In this document: in pieces, positions 47,961 to 55,634 of the stretch | How the letters are laid out: each line of letters starts with the position of its first letter | Position numbering within the stretch: the first letter of the stretch is position 1 | Assembly: GCA_947501355.1 (NCBI GenBank) | Contig: CANMVA010000001.1 | Coordinates: 1,620,001 to 1,684,000 of the forward strand | Length of the DNA stretch: 64,000 nt | Reading direction: 5' to 3' | Source of the DNA: an uncultured Paracoccaceae bacterium | GTDB taxonomy: Bacteria; Pseudomonadota; Alphaproteobacteria; Rhodobacterales; Rhodobacteraceae | Program-made: the position numbers and the translations under genes | The notes under the pieces: generated by a model | What the model was told of the DNA's origin: nothing | The model's input: only the letters and a program-made list of their open reading frames with translations | Databases searched by the model: none

Positions 47961-48538
47961 CGCGTCAGGATCAACTGGTTATCCGCGATCTGGATGCTGT
48001 CGAAGCGCTGCAGATAGCTCATCCCCAGAAGCGATTGTGACATTTCCCCGCCATTGACCGAGGCGCGCACGGCGCGGTCGGTAAAGGGGCCAAGCGCCAT
48101 TTCATCCAGCCGAACCATCGCCGTCTCGACCACGCCATTGGCTGTCATCGCGCGCCCGAGGAAGTTCAATTCCGCAGGATCGAGCCCGATACGGGTCGCA
48201 TCTTCGCGGGTCAGAACGATATCGGTCGCGCCAGTATCTACAACAAAATCAATCTCTTCGCCGTTGATGTTAATGTTGAGATAGTAATGCCCGTCGCGCG
48301 CGCGGGGCACCACAACTTCGCCGTCTTCCAGATAAGCCGATTGCTGCGGCAGGACCGTCCCGCGGATGTCATCCCAAAGCCCGACACCGGCAATGGCACC
48401 GATAAAAATCAGCACCCAGATGCCCGCCATTTGCAGCGTTTTGCCAAGCCGCAGACGGTTTTGCATAAAGAAATAGCCCGCGATCACGGTGACCAGCAGG
48501 CCAAGGTAAATCATTTGTGCAATTTGGTCAGAACTCAT
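47957..48538 (-). CDS. Retropepsin-like aspartic protease (TIGR02281 family)
   Basis: A 193-residue membrane-anchored protein. Two hydrophobic helices near the N-terminus (IYLGLLVTVIAGYFFMQ, MAGIWVLIFIGAIAGVGLW), then the aspartic protease domain: FVVDTGATDIVLTREDA carries the single catalytic DTG, and LLGMSYLQRFDSIQI the second half. Members probably dimerise like retropepsins. Function in this lineage is not known. It faces the cytoplasmic membrane with the protease domain predicted outside. Confidence 0.9.
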   Translation of the reverse strand: MSSDQIAQMIYLGLLVTVIAGYFFMQNRLRLGKTLQMAGIWVLIFIGAIAGVGLWDDIRGTVLPQQSAYLEDGEVVVPRARDGHYYLNININGEEIDFVVDTGATDIVLTREDATRIGLDPAELNFLGRAMTANGVVETAMVRLDEMALGPFTDRAVRASVNGGEMSQSLLGMSYLQRFDSIQIADNQLILTR

Positions 48539-48588
48539 GACGCCCTCTTCGGTTTCGTCCCTAGAGATAGGGCGAGAGCGCGCGCATT

Positions 48589-49203
48589 TCAGCCCCCGGC
48601 GAGGCCAAAGTCGCGCAATCCGTCGAGGACGAATTGCACTGAAAGTGCTGCCAGCATCATGCCAAGCAGGCGGGAGACGACGTTGATGCCGGTTTTGCCC
48701 AACAGGCGTTCGATTTTCCCGGCCATCAGGAACAGCACGAAGACGACTGCGATCACGCAGAGCATCACGCCAGAGATCGTCGCAAGGCGGATCACATCCC
48801 CGTCACCGGTCAGCAAGATCATCGAGGCGATGGCACCGGGACCGGCGATCAGCGGGATCGCAAGCGGGAACACGGATGGATCGGGGCGATCCTCATCGGC
48901 CTGATCCTCCCGCCGTTTGGAGCGTCGTTCAAACAGCATTTCAAGTGCAGTCAGAAACAGCAGAATGCCGCCCGCAATCCGAAACGCGGGCAGGGAGATG
49001 CCGACAAAGCCCAGAACGGCTTCTCCGAAAACAGCAAAGAGCAGCAGGATCACCACCGAGAGGACGCAGGCCCGCAACGCAATCGCGCGCCGCGCCTGAT
49101 CGGACATGCCTTGGGTGAGTGCCACGAAAAGCGGGGTCAGACCGATCGGGTCAATGATCACAAACAAGGTCGCAAAGGCGGTGATGACAAGTTGAACTTC
49201 CAT
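48589..49203 (-). CDS. MarC-family integral membrane protein
   Basis: A 204-residue protein with six membrane helices: VITAFATLFVIIDPIGLTPLFVAL at the start, AIALRACVLSVVILLLFAVFG next, then GISLPAFRIAGGILLFLTALEMLF with the family signature, a charged loop (RRSKRREDQADED), and FPLAIPLIAGPGAIASMILL. Function is not established despite the name. It starts two bases after the ABC-F stop and is likely co-transcribed. Confidence 0.9.
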   Translation of the reverse strand: MEVQLVITAFATLFVIIDPIGLTPLFVALTQGMSDQARRAIALRACVLSVVILLLFAVFGEAVLGFVGISLPAFRIAGGILLFLTALEMLFERRSKRREDQADEDRPDPSVFPLAIPLIAGPGAIASMILLTGDGDVIRLATISGVMLCVIAVVFVLFLMAGKIERLLGKTGINVVSRLLGMMLAALSVQFVLDGLRDFGLAGG

Positions 49204-49205
49204 CC

Positions 49206-51050
49206 CTAGGAGGTTGCTTTTTCTAGCTTTTCAAGAGATCCCATCCAGAGGCTCTCTGCCCGGTCCAGGCCGTCCATCACCTCGGCGTATTTCTTCTGCC
49301 AAACCTCAACTTCGCCGCCTTTTCCGGGCTCATAGAGCGCTGGATCGGCCAGTTTCTTGGCCAGCTTGTCGCGCATCTCATTGAGCTTTTCGACCCGCTC
49401 CTCGTTCTTACGCACCTCAGAGCGGAGCGCCAGAACCTCGTCCCGCGAGGCGCGTTTGGGCTTGGGTTTCTCGACCGGTTTCGCGGGCTTGTCGCTTTGC
49501 AGCAAGAGCTTGCGATAGGCTTCCAGATCGTCCTCATAAGGCACGACCGCGCCGTCTTTCACCAACCACAGCCGGTCCGCCACAAGGCTGAGCAAATGCA
49601 TGTCGTGGCTCACCAGAATGACCGCGCCGGTATAGGCGGTCAGCGCCTCAACCAGCGCTTCGCGGCTTTCCATGTCCAGATGGTTGGTCGGCTCGTCAAG
49701 GATCAGCAGATGCGGCGCGTCCAGCGTGGCCAGCAACAGTGACAGCCGGGCTTTTTGTCCACCCGACAGACGCCCAACCACCGTTTCCGCCTGATCTGCG
49801 CCAAGACCGAATCCGGCCAGTTTCGCGCGCAGCTTCGGTGGCATCATGTCTGGCAGTTCGCGGGCCAGATGCTGCAAGGGCGTTTCGTCGATATGCAGTT
49901 CATCCACCTGATGCTGGGCAAAATACCCGATCCGCAGTTTGGAGGATTTCACGACGCGCCCTGCCAGCGGATCCAGCCGGTCCGACAGCAGTTTGGCCAG
50001 CGTGGACTTGCCTTGGCCGTTCTTGCCCAGAAGCGCGATGCGGTCGTCTTGGTCGATCCGCAGGTCAAGCTTTTTCAGCACAATCGTGTCGCCATAGCCC
50101 GCGACGCCGTTTTCGACATTGATGATGGGCGGCGACATTTCCTCGGGCGAGGGGAAGGTGAAGACGCGTTTCGCCACATCCTCCGGTGCGGTGATCGTCT
50201 CCATCTTCTCTAGCATTTTGACGCGGCTTTGCGCCTGCTTGGCCTTCGAGGCCTTGGCTTTGAAGCGCGCCACAAAGGCTTCCAAATGCTCGCGATGGGC
50301 GGCTTGTTTCTTGGCCGCGGCCGCTCGCACGGCGCGTTGTTCGGCGCGTTGGCGGGCGAATTGATCGTAGGGGCCTTGCCAGAGCGTCAGTTTGCGGGCG
50401 TCCAGATGCAGGATTGCGCCCACGGCCCGGTTCAACAGCCCGCGATCATGGGAAATGATCAGCACTGTATGAGGATAGCGGGCAAGGTATGTCTCCAGCC
50501 AGACGGCCCCTTCGAGGTCGAGGTAGTTGGTTGGCTCGTCGAGCAGCAGTAGATCGGGCTGCGAGAAGAGCACTGCCGCCAAAGCTACGCGCATCCGCCA
50601 GCCACCCGAAAAATCCGAACAGGGCATCTGCTGCTCGGCATCGTCAAAGCCAAGCCCCTTGAGGATCGCTGCGGCGCGGCCCTCGGCAGACCAGGCGTCG
50701 ATATCGGCCAGCCGCGTCTGGATGTCGGCGATGCGGGTCGGGTCGGTCGCAGTCTCGGCCTCTGCCAGAAGGGCCGCGCGTTCAGTATCGGCCTCCAGCA
50801 CCGTGTCCAGCAAGGATGTGGCGGACGCGGGAACTTCCTGGCTCACGCCGCCGATCCTCGCGCGCGATGGCAGCTCGATGGAGCCGCCCTCCAGCACTAG
50901 ATCGCCGCGGATCAGCTTGAAAAGCGTCGTCTTGCCCGCGCCATTCGGCCCCACCAGACCGACCTTGTGCCCCGTCGGAATCGTGGCCGACGCACCCTCA
51001 AACAAGGGACGGCCTTCGATGGAATAGCTGATATCATGGAGCTTGAGCAT
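49206..51050 (-). CDS. ABC-F family ATPase (ribosome-associated, YheS/Uup-like)
   Basis: A 614-residue soluble protein of two ABC domains without membrane helices, typical of ABC-F translation factors. Walker A: LVGPNGAGKTTL and LLGKNGQGKSTL; ABC signatures: DFSGGWRMRVAL and RLSGGQKARLSL; Walker B: LLLLDEPTNYLD and LLILDEPTNHLD. The inter-domain linker (RAVRAAAAKKQAAHREHLEAFVARFKAKASKAKQ, read in parts) is the P-site-tRNA-interaction motif region. A C-terminal coiled coil (about 540-610) resembles Uup/YheS. ATG at 51050 is the normal N-terminus (MLKLHD). Confidence 0.93.
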   Translation of the reverse strand: MLKLHDISYSIEGRPLFEGASATIPTGHKVGLVGPNGAGKTTLFKLIRGDLVLEGGSIELPSRARIGGVSQEVPASATSLLDTVLEADTERAALLAEAETATDPTRIADIQTRLADIDAWSAEGRAAAILKGLGFDDAEQQMPCSDFSGGWRMRVALAAVLFSQPDLLLLDEPTNYLDLEGAVWLETYLARYPHTVLIISHDRGLLNRAVGAILHLDARKLTLWQGPYDQFARQRAEQRAVRAAAAKKQAAHREHLEAFVARFKAKASKAKQAQSRVKMLEKMETITAPEDVAKRVFTFPSPEEMSPPIINVENGVAGYGDTIVLKKLDLRIDQDDRIALLGKNGQGKSTLAKLLSDRLDPLAGRVVKSSKLRIGYFAQHQVDELHIDETPLQHLARELPDMMPPKLRAKLAGFGLGADQAETVVGRLSGGQKARLSLLLATLDAPHLLILDEPTNHLDMESREALVEALTAYTGAVILVSHDMHLLSLVADRLWLVKDGAVVPYEDDLEAYRKLLLQSDKPAKPVEKPKPKRASRDEVLALRSEVRKNEERVEKLNEMRDKLAKKLADPALYEPGKGGEVEVWQKKYAEVMDGLDRAESLWMGSLEKLEKATS

Positions 51051-51173
51051 GGCGCACCTCTGCCGCATCGCACGCGCGCCGTCAATCGCAGCTTTTCAAG
51101 GGATGCGCGGCATGCTACGCGGGCGTCGATTTGAAACGGCGGGCTGTCCGCCCCGACTTACATGAGGCTCAAA

Positions 51174-51596
51174 ATGGCTGTCGAACGCACTCTGTCCATC
51201 ATCAAACCCGATGCCACCAAGCGCAACCTGACCGGCAAGATCAACGCCAAGTTTGAAGACGCGGGTCTGCGCATCGTCGCGCAGAAGCGCATTCACCTGA
51301 CCCCTGCGCAGGCGGGCAAGTTCTATGAAGTGCATGCCGAACGTCCGTTCTACGGTGAGCTGTGCGAGTTCATGGCCTCCGAGCCGGTCGTCGTGCAGGT
51401 GCTGGAAGGTGAGGGTGCCATTGCTAAGAACCGTGAAGTGATGGGCGCCACGAACCCTGCCGATGCCGCCCCCGGCACGATCCGTGCGGAGTTTGCGGAA
51501 TCGGTCGGCGAGAATTCGGTCCACGGCTCCGACGCGCCTGAGACCGCCGCCGAAGAGATCGCGTATTTCTTCTCGGGTCTGGAACTGGTCGGCTAA
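51174..51596 (+). CDS. ndk: Nucleoside diphosphate kinase
   Basis: A 140-residue enzyme, exactly family length, equilibrating NTP and NDP pools. [16 protein letters not shown] at the N-terminus and [17 protein letters not shown] with the phosphorylated His are diagnostic. ATG at 51174 is preceded by GAGG (51164-51167) and gives the normal start MAVERTLS; another ATG four codons upstream is less likely. Its stop codon overlaps the stop of tfoX-C on the other strand. Confidence 0.97.
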   Translation: MAVERTLSIIKPDATKRNLTGKINAKFEDAGLRIVAQKRIHLTPAQAGKFYEVHAERPFYGELCEFMASEPVVVQVLEGEGAIAKNREVMGATNPADAAPGTIRAEFAESVGENSVHGSDAPETAAEEIAYFFSGLELVG

Positions 51597-51922
51597 GCCT
51601 TCCGTTTCACGACACCCAACGCATCGAGGGCCGCTTCCAGTTCGGAGCGGCCCTTGTCATGTTTGGAGGCTTTCAGCGCATCAAACTTCACCCGCAACGC
51701 GGCCTTTTCCTTGCCCTTACAGTCGTTCCAAGGACGCCCCTGCAGCCCCATGACCAGCACGTAATAGCCGATGAAATGCGGGCGTGTGCCGTTTTCCAGC
51801 AGCATGGCGTAGGCCGCGTCTGCTCCGATCTCGTGCAGTTGCTCGGCCGTGGTGATGCCGACCTCTGCAAAGGCGGCTTCCATCGCGGGGCCGAGGTTTC
51901 GAATGCTGCTGACAGGGCTCAT
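51593..51922 (-). CDS. TfoX C-terminal-domain protein
   Basis: A 109-residue protein matching the TfoX/Sxy C-terminal domain, a helix-hairpin-helix-like module: ISSIRNLGP-type start ([19 protein letters not shown]), [22 protein letters not shown]. The C-terminal [16 protein letters not shown] is helical. Family members influence competence in Haemophilus/Vibrio but this short form is of unknown function. A strong terminator (51946-52000) lies just upstream, so its promoter must lie in the 51923-51945 space or read-through. Confidence 0.82.
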   Translation of the reverse strand: MSPVSSIRNLGPAMEAAFAEVGITTAEQLHEIGADAAYAMLLENGTRPHFIGYYVLVMGLQGRPWNDCKGKEKAALRVKFDALKASKHDKGRSELEAALDALGVVKRKA

Positions 51923-51945
51923 GCCGCTCAGCTTAGCCGGATTTC

Positions 51946-52000
51946 AGAAAAAGAAAACGCGGTCGTGACGGGTCAGGGAGGAGATGCCGTCACGCACCGC
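51946..52000 (-). terminator. Strong Rho-independent terminator of a minus-strand transcript
   Basis: Read on the minus strand, GCGGTGCGTGACGG (52000-51987) pairs with CCGTCACGACCGC (51971-51959): 13 base pairs with one bulged G. A T-rich tail follows at once (GTTTTCTTTTTC, ending at 51947). The 15-base loop contains CTCCTCCC. No such tail exists on the plus strand. It ends the transcript carrying the small reading frame at 52092-52190. Confidence 0.85.
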
Positions 52001-52091
52001 GCTGAGGACCGAGGCGCGCCCCAAAGGGGAGGTCAAAGGGGGCCTCTGACACGTCCGGCCTGCACCAAATCAAAAGGGCCGGACGCGATGC

Positions 52092-52190
52092 CTAGATGCT
52101 TGCGTAGTCGGTATAGACCGGCTGCGGCGCTTGCGCGTCTTTACTCGGAGCGGGCGCCGGTTGCGGCTGCGGAGGTTGGGTCTGTGCCAT
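52092..52190 (-). CDS. Possible 32-residue Pro/Gln/Ala-rich small protein
   Basis: ATG at 52190 opens a 32-codon frame ending with TAG at 52092. The product is rich in Pro, Gln and Ala, with MAQTQPPQPQPAPAPSKDA at the start and VYTDYASI at the end. AGG lies seven bases before the ATG. No transmembrane segment or signal peptide. A stem-loop and strong terminator follow on the same strand. It is too short for homology to be judged by eye; whether it is translated is unproven. Confidence 0.5.
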   Translation of the reverse strand: MAQTQPPQPQPAPAPSKDAQAPQPVYTDYASI

Positions 52191-52456
52191 CTGCCTGTGT
52201 CCCATGCTTTGCGTTGAAATCTGCCTTCACTGTCCCCCGTTTTTGTTAGATTCTGCGGAGGTATCCCGAAAGGCTGCAACGCAAACCGGGCTGGATGAAG
52301 GCGCAAATGTGGCACAATTATGGCATTTGCGTAGATGTCAGGGTAAAGGCCTTGGTGAGAGAGGGCGACCGGGTCTCAACGTCGCGGTTCGCATCGCGAA
52401 CAAGGCCGCCCCTCGGTCATCAACAATGACCCCCTGCTTTCATGAGCCGCTGTCTT
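52191..52456. other. Non-coding stretch upstream of the small ORF
   Basis: Between the small ORF and the SDR stop I see no protein-coding frame. Palindromes are present: GTTCGC/GCGAAC (about 52387-52401) and GGTCAT/ATGACC (52415-52420, 52426-52431), the latter a possible SDR 3' hairpin. It must contain the promoter of the small minus-strand transcript; no clear -35/-10 was recognised. Confidence 0.5.
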
Positions 52457-53221
52457 TCACTCGGTCAGCTCCCGGATCTTACGCAGAACATCTTCGGCCT
52501 GGGAGAGGTCAACTGAGCCAAAACTGCCGGCGTCATTGTCCCAATACCGCCCGGACGCATCGGCGAAATCGTCCTCCAAAGCAAGACGGCAGAGGATATC
52601 TGCCCCGATCTGAAGGTCACTGCCTTCGACCCCAAAGCCTTCCTTGACCATTTTTGACGCGAGCAGCGATCCGGGGTTCACCGCGACGAAGACCGGGCCG
52701 TCGGGGTGATTGGCGGCCATCTTCGCAGACCAAAGCGCAATCGCGCGTTTGCTTTGGGCATAGGCGTCCATGTCGCGCAACCGCGTCTCACCGGACAGCG
52801 CCGTCAGATCGACCGGAGCTTGTGCGGCAGAGGACAGGTTGATGATGCGTGCGTCTTTGGCGAGGATCGGCAACAAAGCCGTCGTCAAGATATGCGGGGC
52901 GAGCGTGTTCACAACAAAGCGGATGTCCTGCCCATTGGGCAGGATCGGACCCGGTGTCTTGTAGACACCTGCATTGTTGATCAGCACATCAATATGGTCG
53001 TGATGGGCGATGACCTTTTCTGCCATTGCGGATGTCGCCTGATTTGAGGACAGGTCCGCCTCGTAGCGGGCGACATCGCCGCCCAGTTCGCTGGCCGCAG
53101 CCTCCAACTTGCGGGCATTTCGCCCATGCAGGATGACCTCATGGCCTTGGGCTGCCAGTGTCTTTGCGGTCAACAGGCCGATCCCGTCGGTTGATCCGGT
53201 GATGAGAATTTTCTTGCTCAT
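52457..53221 (-). CDS. Classical SDR-family oxidoreductase
   Basis: A 254-residue short-chain dehydrogenase. Nucleotide-binding ITGSTDGIGLLTAKTLA and LINNAGVYKTPG. The catalytic YxxxK lies in DMDAYAQSKRAIALW, preceded by a Ser in INLSSAAQAPVDL. Retinol-dehydrogenase-like members share this layout; the substrate is unknown. The gene is downstream of the LLM oxidoreductase, with ATGA overlap at 53218-53221. Confidence 0.9.
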   Translation of the reverse strand: MSKKILITGSTDGIGLLTAKTLAAQGHEVILHGRNARKLEAAASELGGDVARYEADLSSNQATSAMAEKVIAHHDHIDVLINNAGVYKTPGPILPNGQDIRFVVNTLAPHILTTALLPILAKDARIINLSSAAQAPVDLTALSGETRLRDMDAYAQSKRAIALWSAKMAANHPDGPVFVAVNPGSLLASKMVKEGFGVEGSDLQIGADILCRLALEDDFADASGRYWDNDAGSFGSVDLSQAEDVLRKIRELTE

Positions 53222-54222
53222 TGCTGTGTTCCTTGCGTTGGAAATTCTGGAAGCAGATGCCGTGCGAGGCGCTGCATCGTGTCCTCGATGTCGAGTTGGT
53301 TGAACCGCAGATTCAAAGCGACATGGTTGATCCCGTTGTCGCGCAACTCGCGGAGATAGGAGATGAGGAAGGGTATCCCGGCCCGAAAGCCAAGATGAAT
53401 GGGCTGGGGCTGCGCGTGATCGTCTTCCGTCAGATCAAGATAGAGCGATTGCATCACGGGCTTGATCTGCGCGCCTGCCTTGAGAGACCGGGTGCGATAG
53501 TCGCGGACGACCTGGGCCTGAGAGGAGATATTCCGAGGATAAGTCATCCAGCCATCCCCATGGGCGGCAACCCAATCCGGGCTTTGCTGAGCACCACCCG
53601 TGATCAAGATGGGTAACCGGTCTCCGACGGGCTTGGGCAGCATGTCCATTGTACCGCTCAGGTTGCCATACGCGCCGGCATGTGATGGATCATCTGCGGC
53701 CACGGCACGGATATAGGCCAGGCTTTCGCGAAACCGCTCGCCTCGATCGGCGAAACTCATATCCATCGCCGGGTATTCCTCTGGTCGATCCCCAGACGCG
53801 ACCCCCAGAAGCAGACGGCCCCCTGAGAGCTGATCAGCAGAGGCGGCGGCTTTCGCCACATGAGCCGGATGGCGCAATGGCAGAACGATGCTGGCCACCC
53901 CTAGGGCGATATCCCGCGTCACCCCGGACAGAAGGCCGAGGTATACAAAAGGGTCAAACATTTGCCCCGCATCGCCAAAGCTCGGCACATTAAAGGGCAC
54001 GTCGCGCAGCCAAAGAGCCGCAAACCCCAGTTCGTCAGCCATCTTCGCGCGGTCGAGATGGCGTGTCATGTCGGGCACGGGGCGAGCGTGATGCGCGTCC
54101 AGCGGAACGACCAGCCCGATGCTCAGCGCGCCGGGTTGGAACACCGTGTTGTAGGCCCGGTTCAGCTTCGGAAAAACTGCAGGTGTGTCTGCGTGGGGCA
54201 GGGTGGGGTCCTCCATCGTCAT
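53218..54222 (-). CDS. LLM-class flavin-dependent oxidoreductase
   Basis: A 334-residue luciferase-like TIM-barrel monooxygenase/reductase (FMN or F420). Visible pieces: ALSIGLVVPLDAHHARPVPDMTRHLDRAKMADELGFAALWLRDVPF (read in parts), then SGVTRDIALGVASIVLPLRHPAHVAKAAASADQLSGGRLLLGVASG, the typical family core. ATG at 54222 has AGGAGA eight bases upstream; longer starts to 54288 are unlikely. It and the SDR form a two-gene operon divergent from a LysR gene, suggesting the LysR controls them. Confidence 0.88.
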   Translation of the reverse strand: MTMEDPTLPHADTPAVFPKLNRAYNTVFQPGALSIGLVVPLDAHHARPVPDMTRHLDRAKMADELGFAALWLRDVPFNVPSFGDAGQMFDPFVYLGLLSGVTRDIALGVASIVLPLRHPAHVAKAAASADQLSGGRLLLGVASGDRPEEYPAMDMSFADRGERFRESLAYIRAVAADDPSHAGAYGNLSGTMDMLPKPVGDRLPILITGGAQQSPDWVAAHGDGWMTYPRNISSQAQVVRDYRTRSLKAGAQIKPVMQSLYLDLTEDDHAQPQPIHLGFRAGIPFLISYLRELRDNGINHVALNLRFNQLDIEDTMQRLARHLLPEFPTQGTQQ

Positions 54223-54298
54223 GTGATGTCTCCTGGCGGGTCGTCTGTTGAAAGTCATATGGGTTATTGTAAAAACCGAATAAACCAAGGCAAAATAG

Positions 54299-54316
54299 AA
54301 ATCAGTATTCTGATTT
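54299..54316. promoter_or_regulatory. Palindrome overlapping the LysR gene promoter
   Basis: AAATCAG-TATT-CTGATTT is a perfect 18-bp palindrome, ending 10 bp before the lysR start and about 77 bp before the divergent LLM gene start. LysR regulators usually bind T-N11-A palindromes in such divergent spaces; this is a good candidate operator. Confidence 0.55.
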
Positions 54317-54326
54317 TGGATATAAA

Positions 54327-55244
54327 ATGGAAACCGATACGCTTCGCCTCTTCGTTCTGGCCGCCGACAAGTTGAACATCAGCGCAGCGGGGCGAGAGCT
54401 TGGCCTCGCCCCCTCTGTCGCAAGCGCGTGGATGGCTAAGCTGGAGAAATGCGTCGGTGCCGATCTGCTGCACCGATCAACGCGGCAGGTTTCTCTTTCG
54501 ACCGAGGGTCAGGAGTTTCTGCCCTATGCCAGAGATATCATCGCCCGTGAAGACGCCGCGCGGGCTGCACTTGGGCAAGGACGGGCTGTGGTCTCTGGCA
54601 CTTTGCGGTTCACCGCCCCCAGCACTTTTGCGCAACTCTACATCGCGCCTATCCTGCCTGCGTTCACCGCAGCGCACCCTGAGCTTCGCCTCGATCTAAG
54701 GCTATCGGACAAGCAGTTTGATCTGATTGACGGCAGTTTCGACCTGGCCTTGCGCAATGCGGTTCTTGAGGGTTCTACGTTGCGCGGTCGCAAATTAGCG
54801 GATGATGTCCGGATTTTATGTGCGTCGCCGGGGTATTTGAGGGAGGCAGGCACGCCGACCACACTTGACGAGCTGAAAAGACATTGCCTGTTGGCGTTCG
54901 GCAATGATGCGCCTCAACCCATCGCCAGAAAGGACGGCACGTCAGCCACGTTCGATCCTAACGCGGGGCGCTGCAACCTGATCATTGATGACGGGCACAG
55001 CCATAAGGTGGCAACACTGGCGGGCGCAGGCATCGCGCTGCACTCTCTTTGGAGCGTGCATAAAGAGCTCTCGTCCGGCGATTTGTGCCACGTCCTTCCA
55101 GAATTCAGGGGCGTGACAGAGACGGCCCTTTGGCTGCTCTACCCGCAGGCGAATATCCTATCCGCCAAAGTACGTGTTTTCATGGATTTTCTGCTGGACC
55201 GGATCGGGAAAAATCCTGAATGGATTGATGAAAAGGTTCCCTGA
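54327..55244 (+). CDS. LysR-family transcriptional regulator
   Basis: A 305-residue regulator. The N-terminal winged helix is DTLRLFVLAADKLNISAAGRELGLAPSVASAWMAKLEKCVGADLLHRSTRQVSLS (read in parts), and the effector domain starts near residue 90 (GTLRFTAPSTFAQLYIAPIL). It is divergent from the LLM oxidoreductase-SDR unit, so it probably controls those genes and itself. The effector is unknown. Confidence 0.92.
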   Translation: METDTLRLFVLAADKLNISAAGRELGLAPSVASAWMAKLEKCVGADLLHRSTRQVSLSTEGQEFLPYARDIIAREDAARAALGQGRAVVSGTLRFTAPSTFAQLYIAPILPAFTAAHPELRLDLRLSDKQFDLIDGSFDLALRNAVLEGSTLRGRKLADDVRILCASPGYLREAGTPTTLDELKRHCLLAFGNDAPQPIARKDGTSATFDPNAGRCNLIIDDGHSHKVATLAGAGIALHSLWSVHKELSSGDLCHVLPEFRGVTETALWLLYPQANILSAKVRVFMDFLLDRIGKNPEWIDEKVP

Positions 55245-55277
55245 CCTGGCATAAACAAAAGGAGAGGTGCCAAACAG

Positions 55278-55355
55278 ATATCGCAATTCTCGATATTTGC
55301 TTGGCAAACCCCTTGTTCGATTTCGAACTTTATAATTTGGCGCTCATATCGCGCC
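55278..55355. repeat. Inverted repeats between convergent lysR and csbD
   Basis: ATATCG/CGATAT (55278-55283, 55291-55296), GTTCGA-TT-TCGAAC (55315-55328) and GGCGC/GCGCC (55339-55343, 55351-55355). They lie between the stops of two convergent genes and could stop transcription from both sides, but none has a clear U-run. Confidence 0.45.
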
Positions 55356-55359
55356 TGTC

Positions 55360-55560
55360 TTAGCTGGCCTTTTTCATCCAGTCATCGACCTCTTTTTGGA
55401 CTTCTTCTTTGGTCTTGCCGTATTTCTCTTGCAGGATGCCTTCGAGCTTTTCGCGATTGCCTTCGGCGCGGTCGACATCGTCATCCGTCAACTTGCCCCA
55501 TTTGGCTTTCGCATCACCCTTCAGCTGCTGCCATTTACCTTCGATCTGGTCCCAATTCAT
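55360..55560 (-). CDS. CsbD-family stress protein
   Basis: A 66-residue, hydrophilic, helical protein with [22 protein letters not shown], the CsbD signature, and [21 protein letters not shown] at the end. CsbD genes are controlled by general stress sigma factors in many bacteria (sigma B in Bacillus), and in alphaproteobacteria they are common EcfG-regulon members. AAAGGAGA precedes the ATG. An EcfG-type promoter with one mismatch lies at 55595-55620. Confidence 0.92.
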   Translation of the reverse strand: MNWDQIEGKWQQLKGDAKAKWGKLTDDDVDRAEGNREKLEGILQEKYGKTKEEVQKEVDDWMKKAS

Positions 55561-55594
55561 GTCGCTCTCCTTTCGTGTTGCATTCTGAAAGGAA

Positions 55595-55620
55595 AACCCA
55601 CGGGTGATTGGAAAAGTTCC
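55595..55620 (-). promoter_or_regulatory. EcfG-type promoter of csbD (one mismatch)
   Basis: On the minus strand GGAAC (55620-55616), 17 bases, GGTT (55598-55595). The EcfG consensus is GGAAC-N16/17-CGTT. It lies about 35 bp upstream of the csbD ATG and after the stop of the PLD-like gene. Confidence 0.65.
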
Positions 55621-55634
55621 GATGTAATCCTTGT

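Larger units (their letters stand above)
51946..52190 (-). ncRNA. Candidate small structured transcript with C-rich loops (possible sRNA)
   Basis: On the minus strand, from the small ORF start (52190) to the terminator, about 245 bases contain in order: the 32-codon frame; a stem GTCCGGCC/GGCCGGAC (52084-52077, 52060-52053) with a 16-base loop; a mini-hairpin CCCC-TTT-GGGG (52029-52026, 52022-52019) preceded by GACCT; and the terminator with CTCCTCCC in its loop. Anti-Shine-Dalgarno CU-rich loops are known in several alphaproteobacterial sRNAs. The 5' end and promoter are not identified, and it may extend upstream. Function is inference. Confidence 0.5.

Noticed and set aside
51961-52000. SRP (4.5S) RNA or tRNA in the structured gap
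   Set aside because: GGTCAGG is present, but the conserved tetraloop/asymmetric-loop sequence of SRP RNA is not, and no tRNA T-loop is found.
52310-52325. Sigma-54-like -24/-12 site TGGCAC-N5-TGGCA on the plus strand
   Set aside because: It has the GG and GC dinucleotides at the right spacing but no gene follows on the plus strand before the SDR stop, so it is probably chance.
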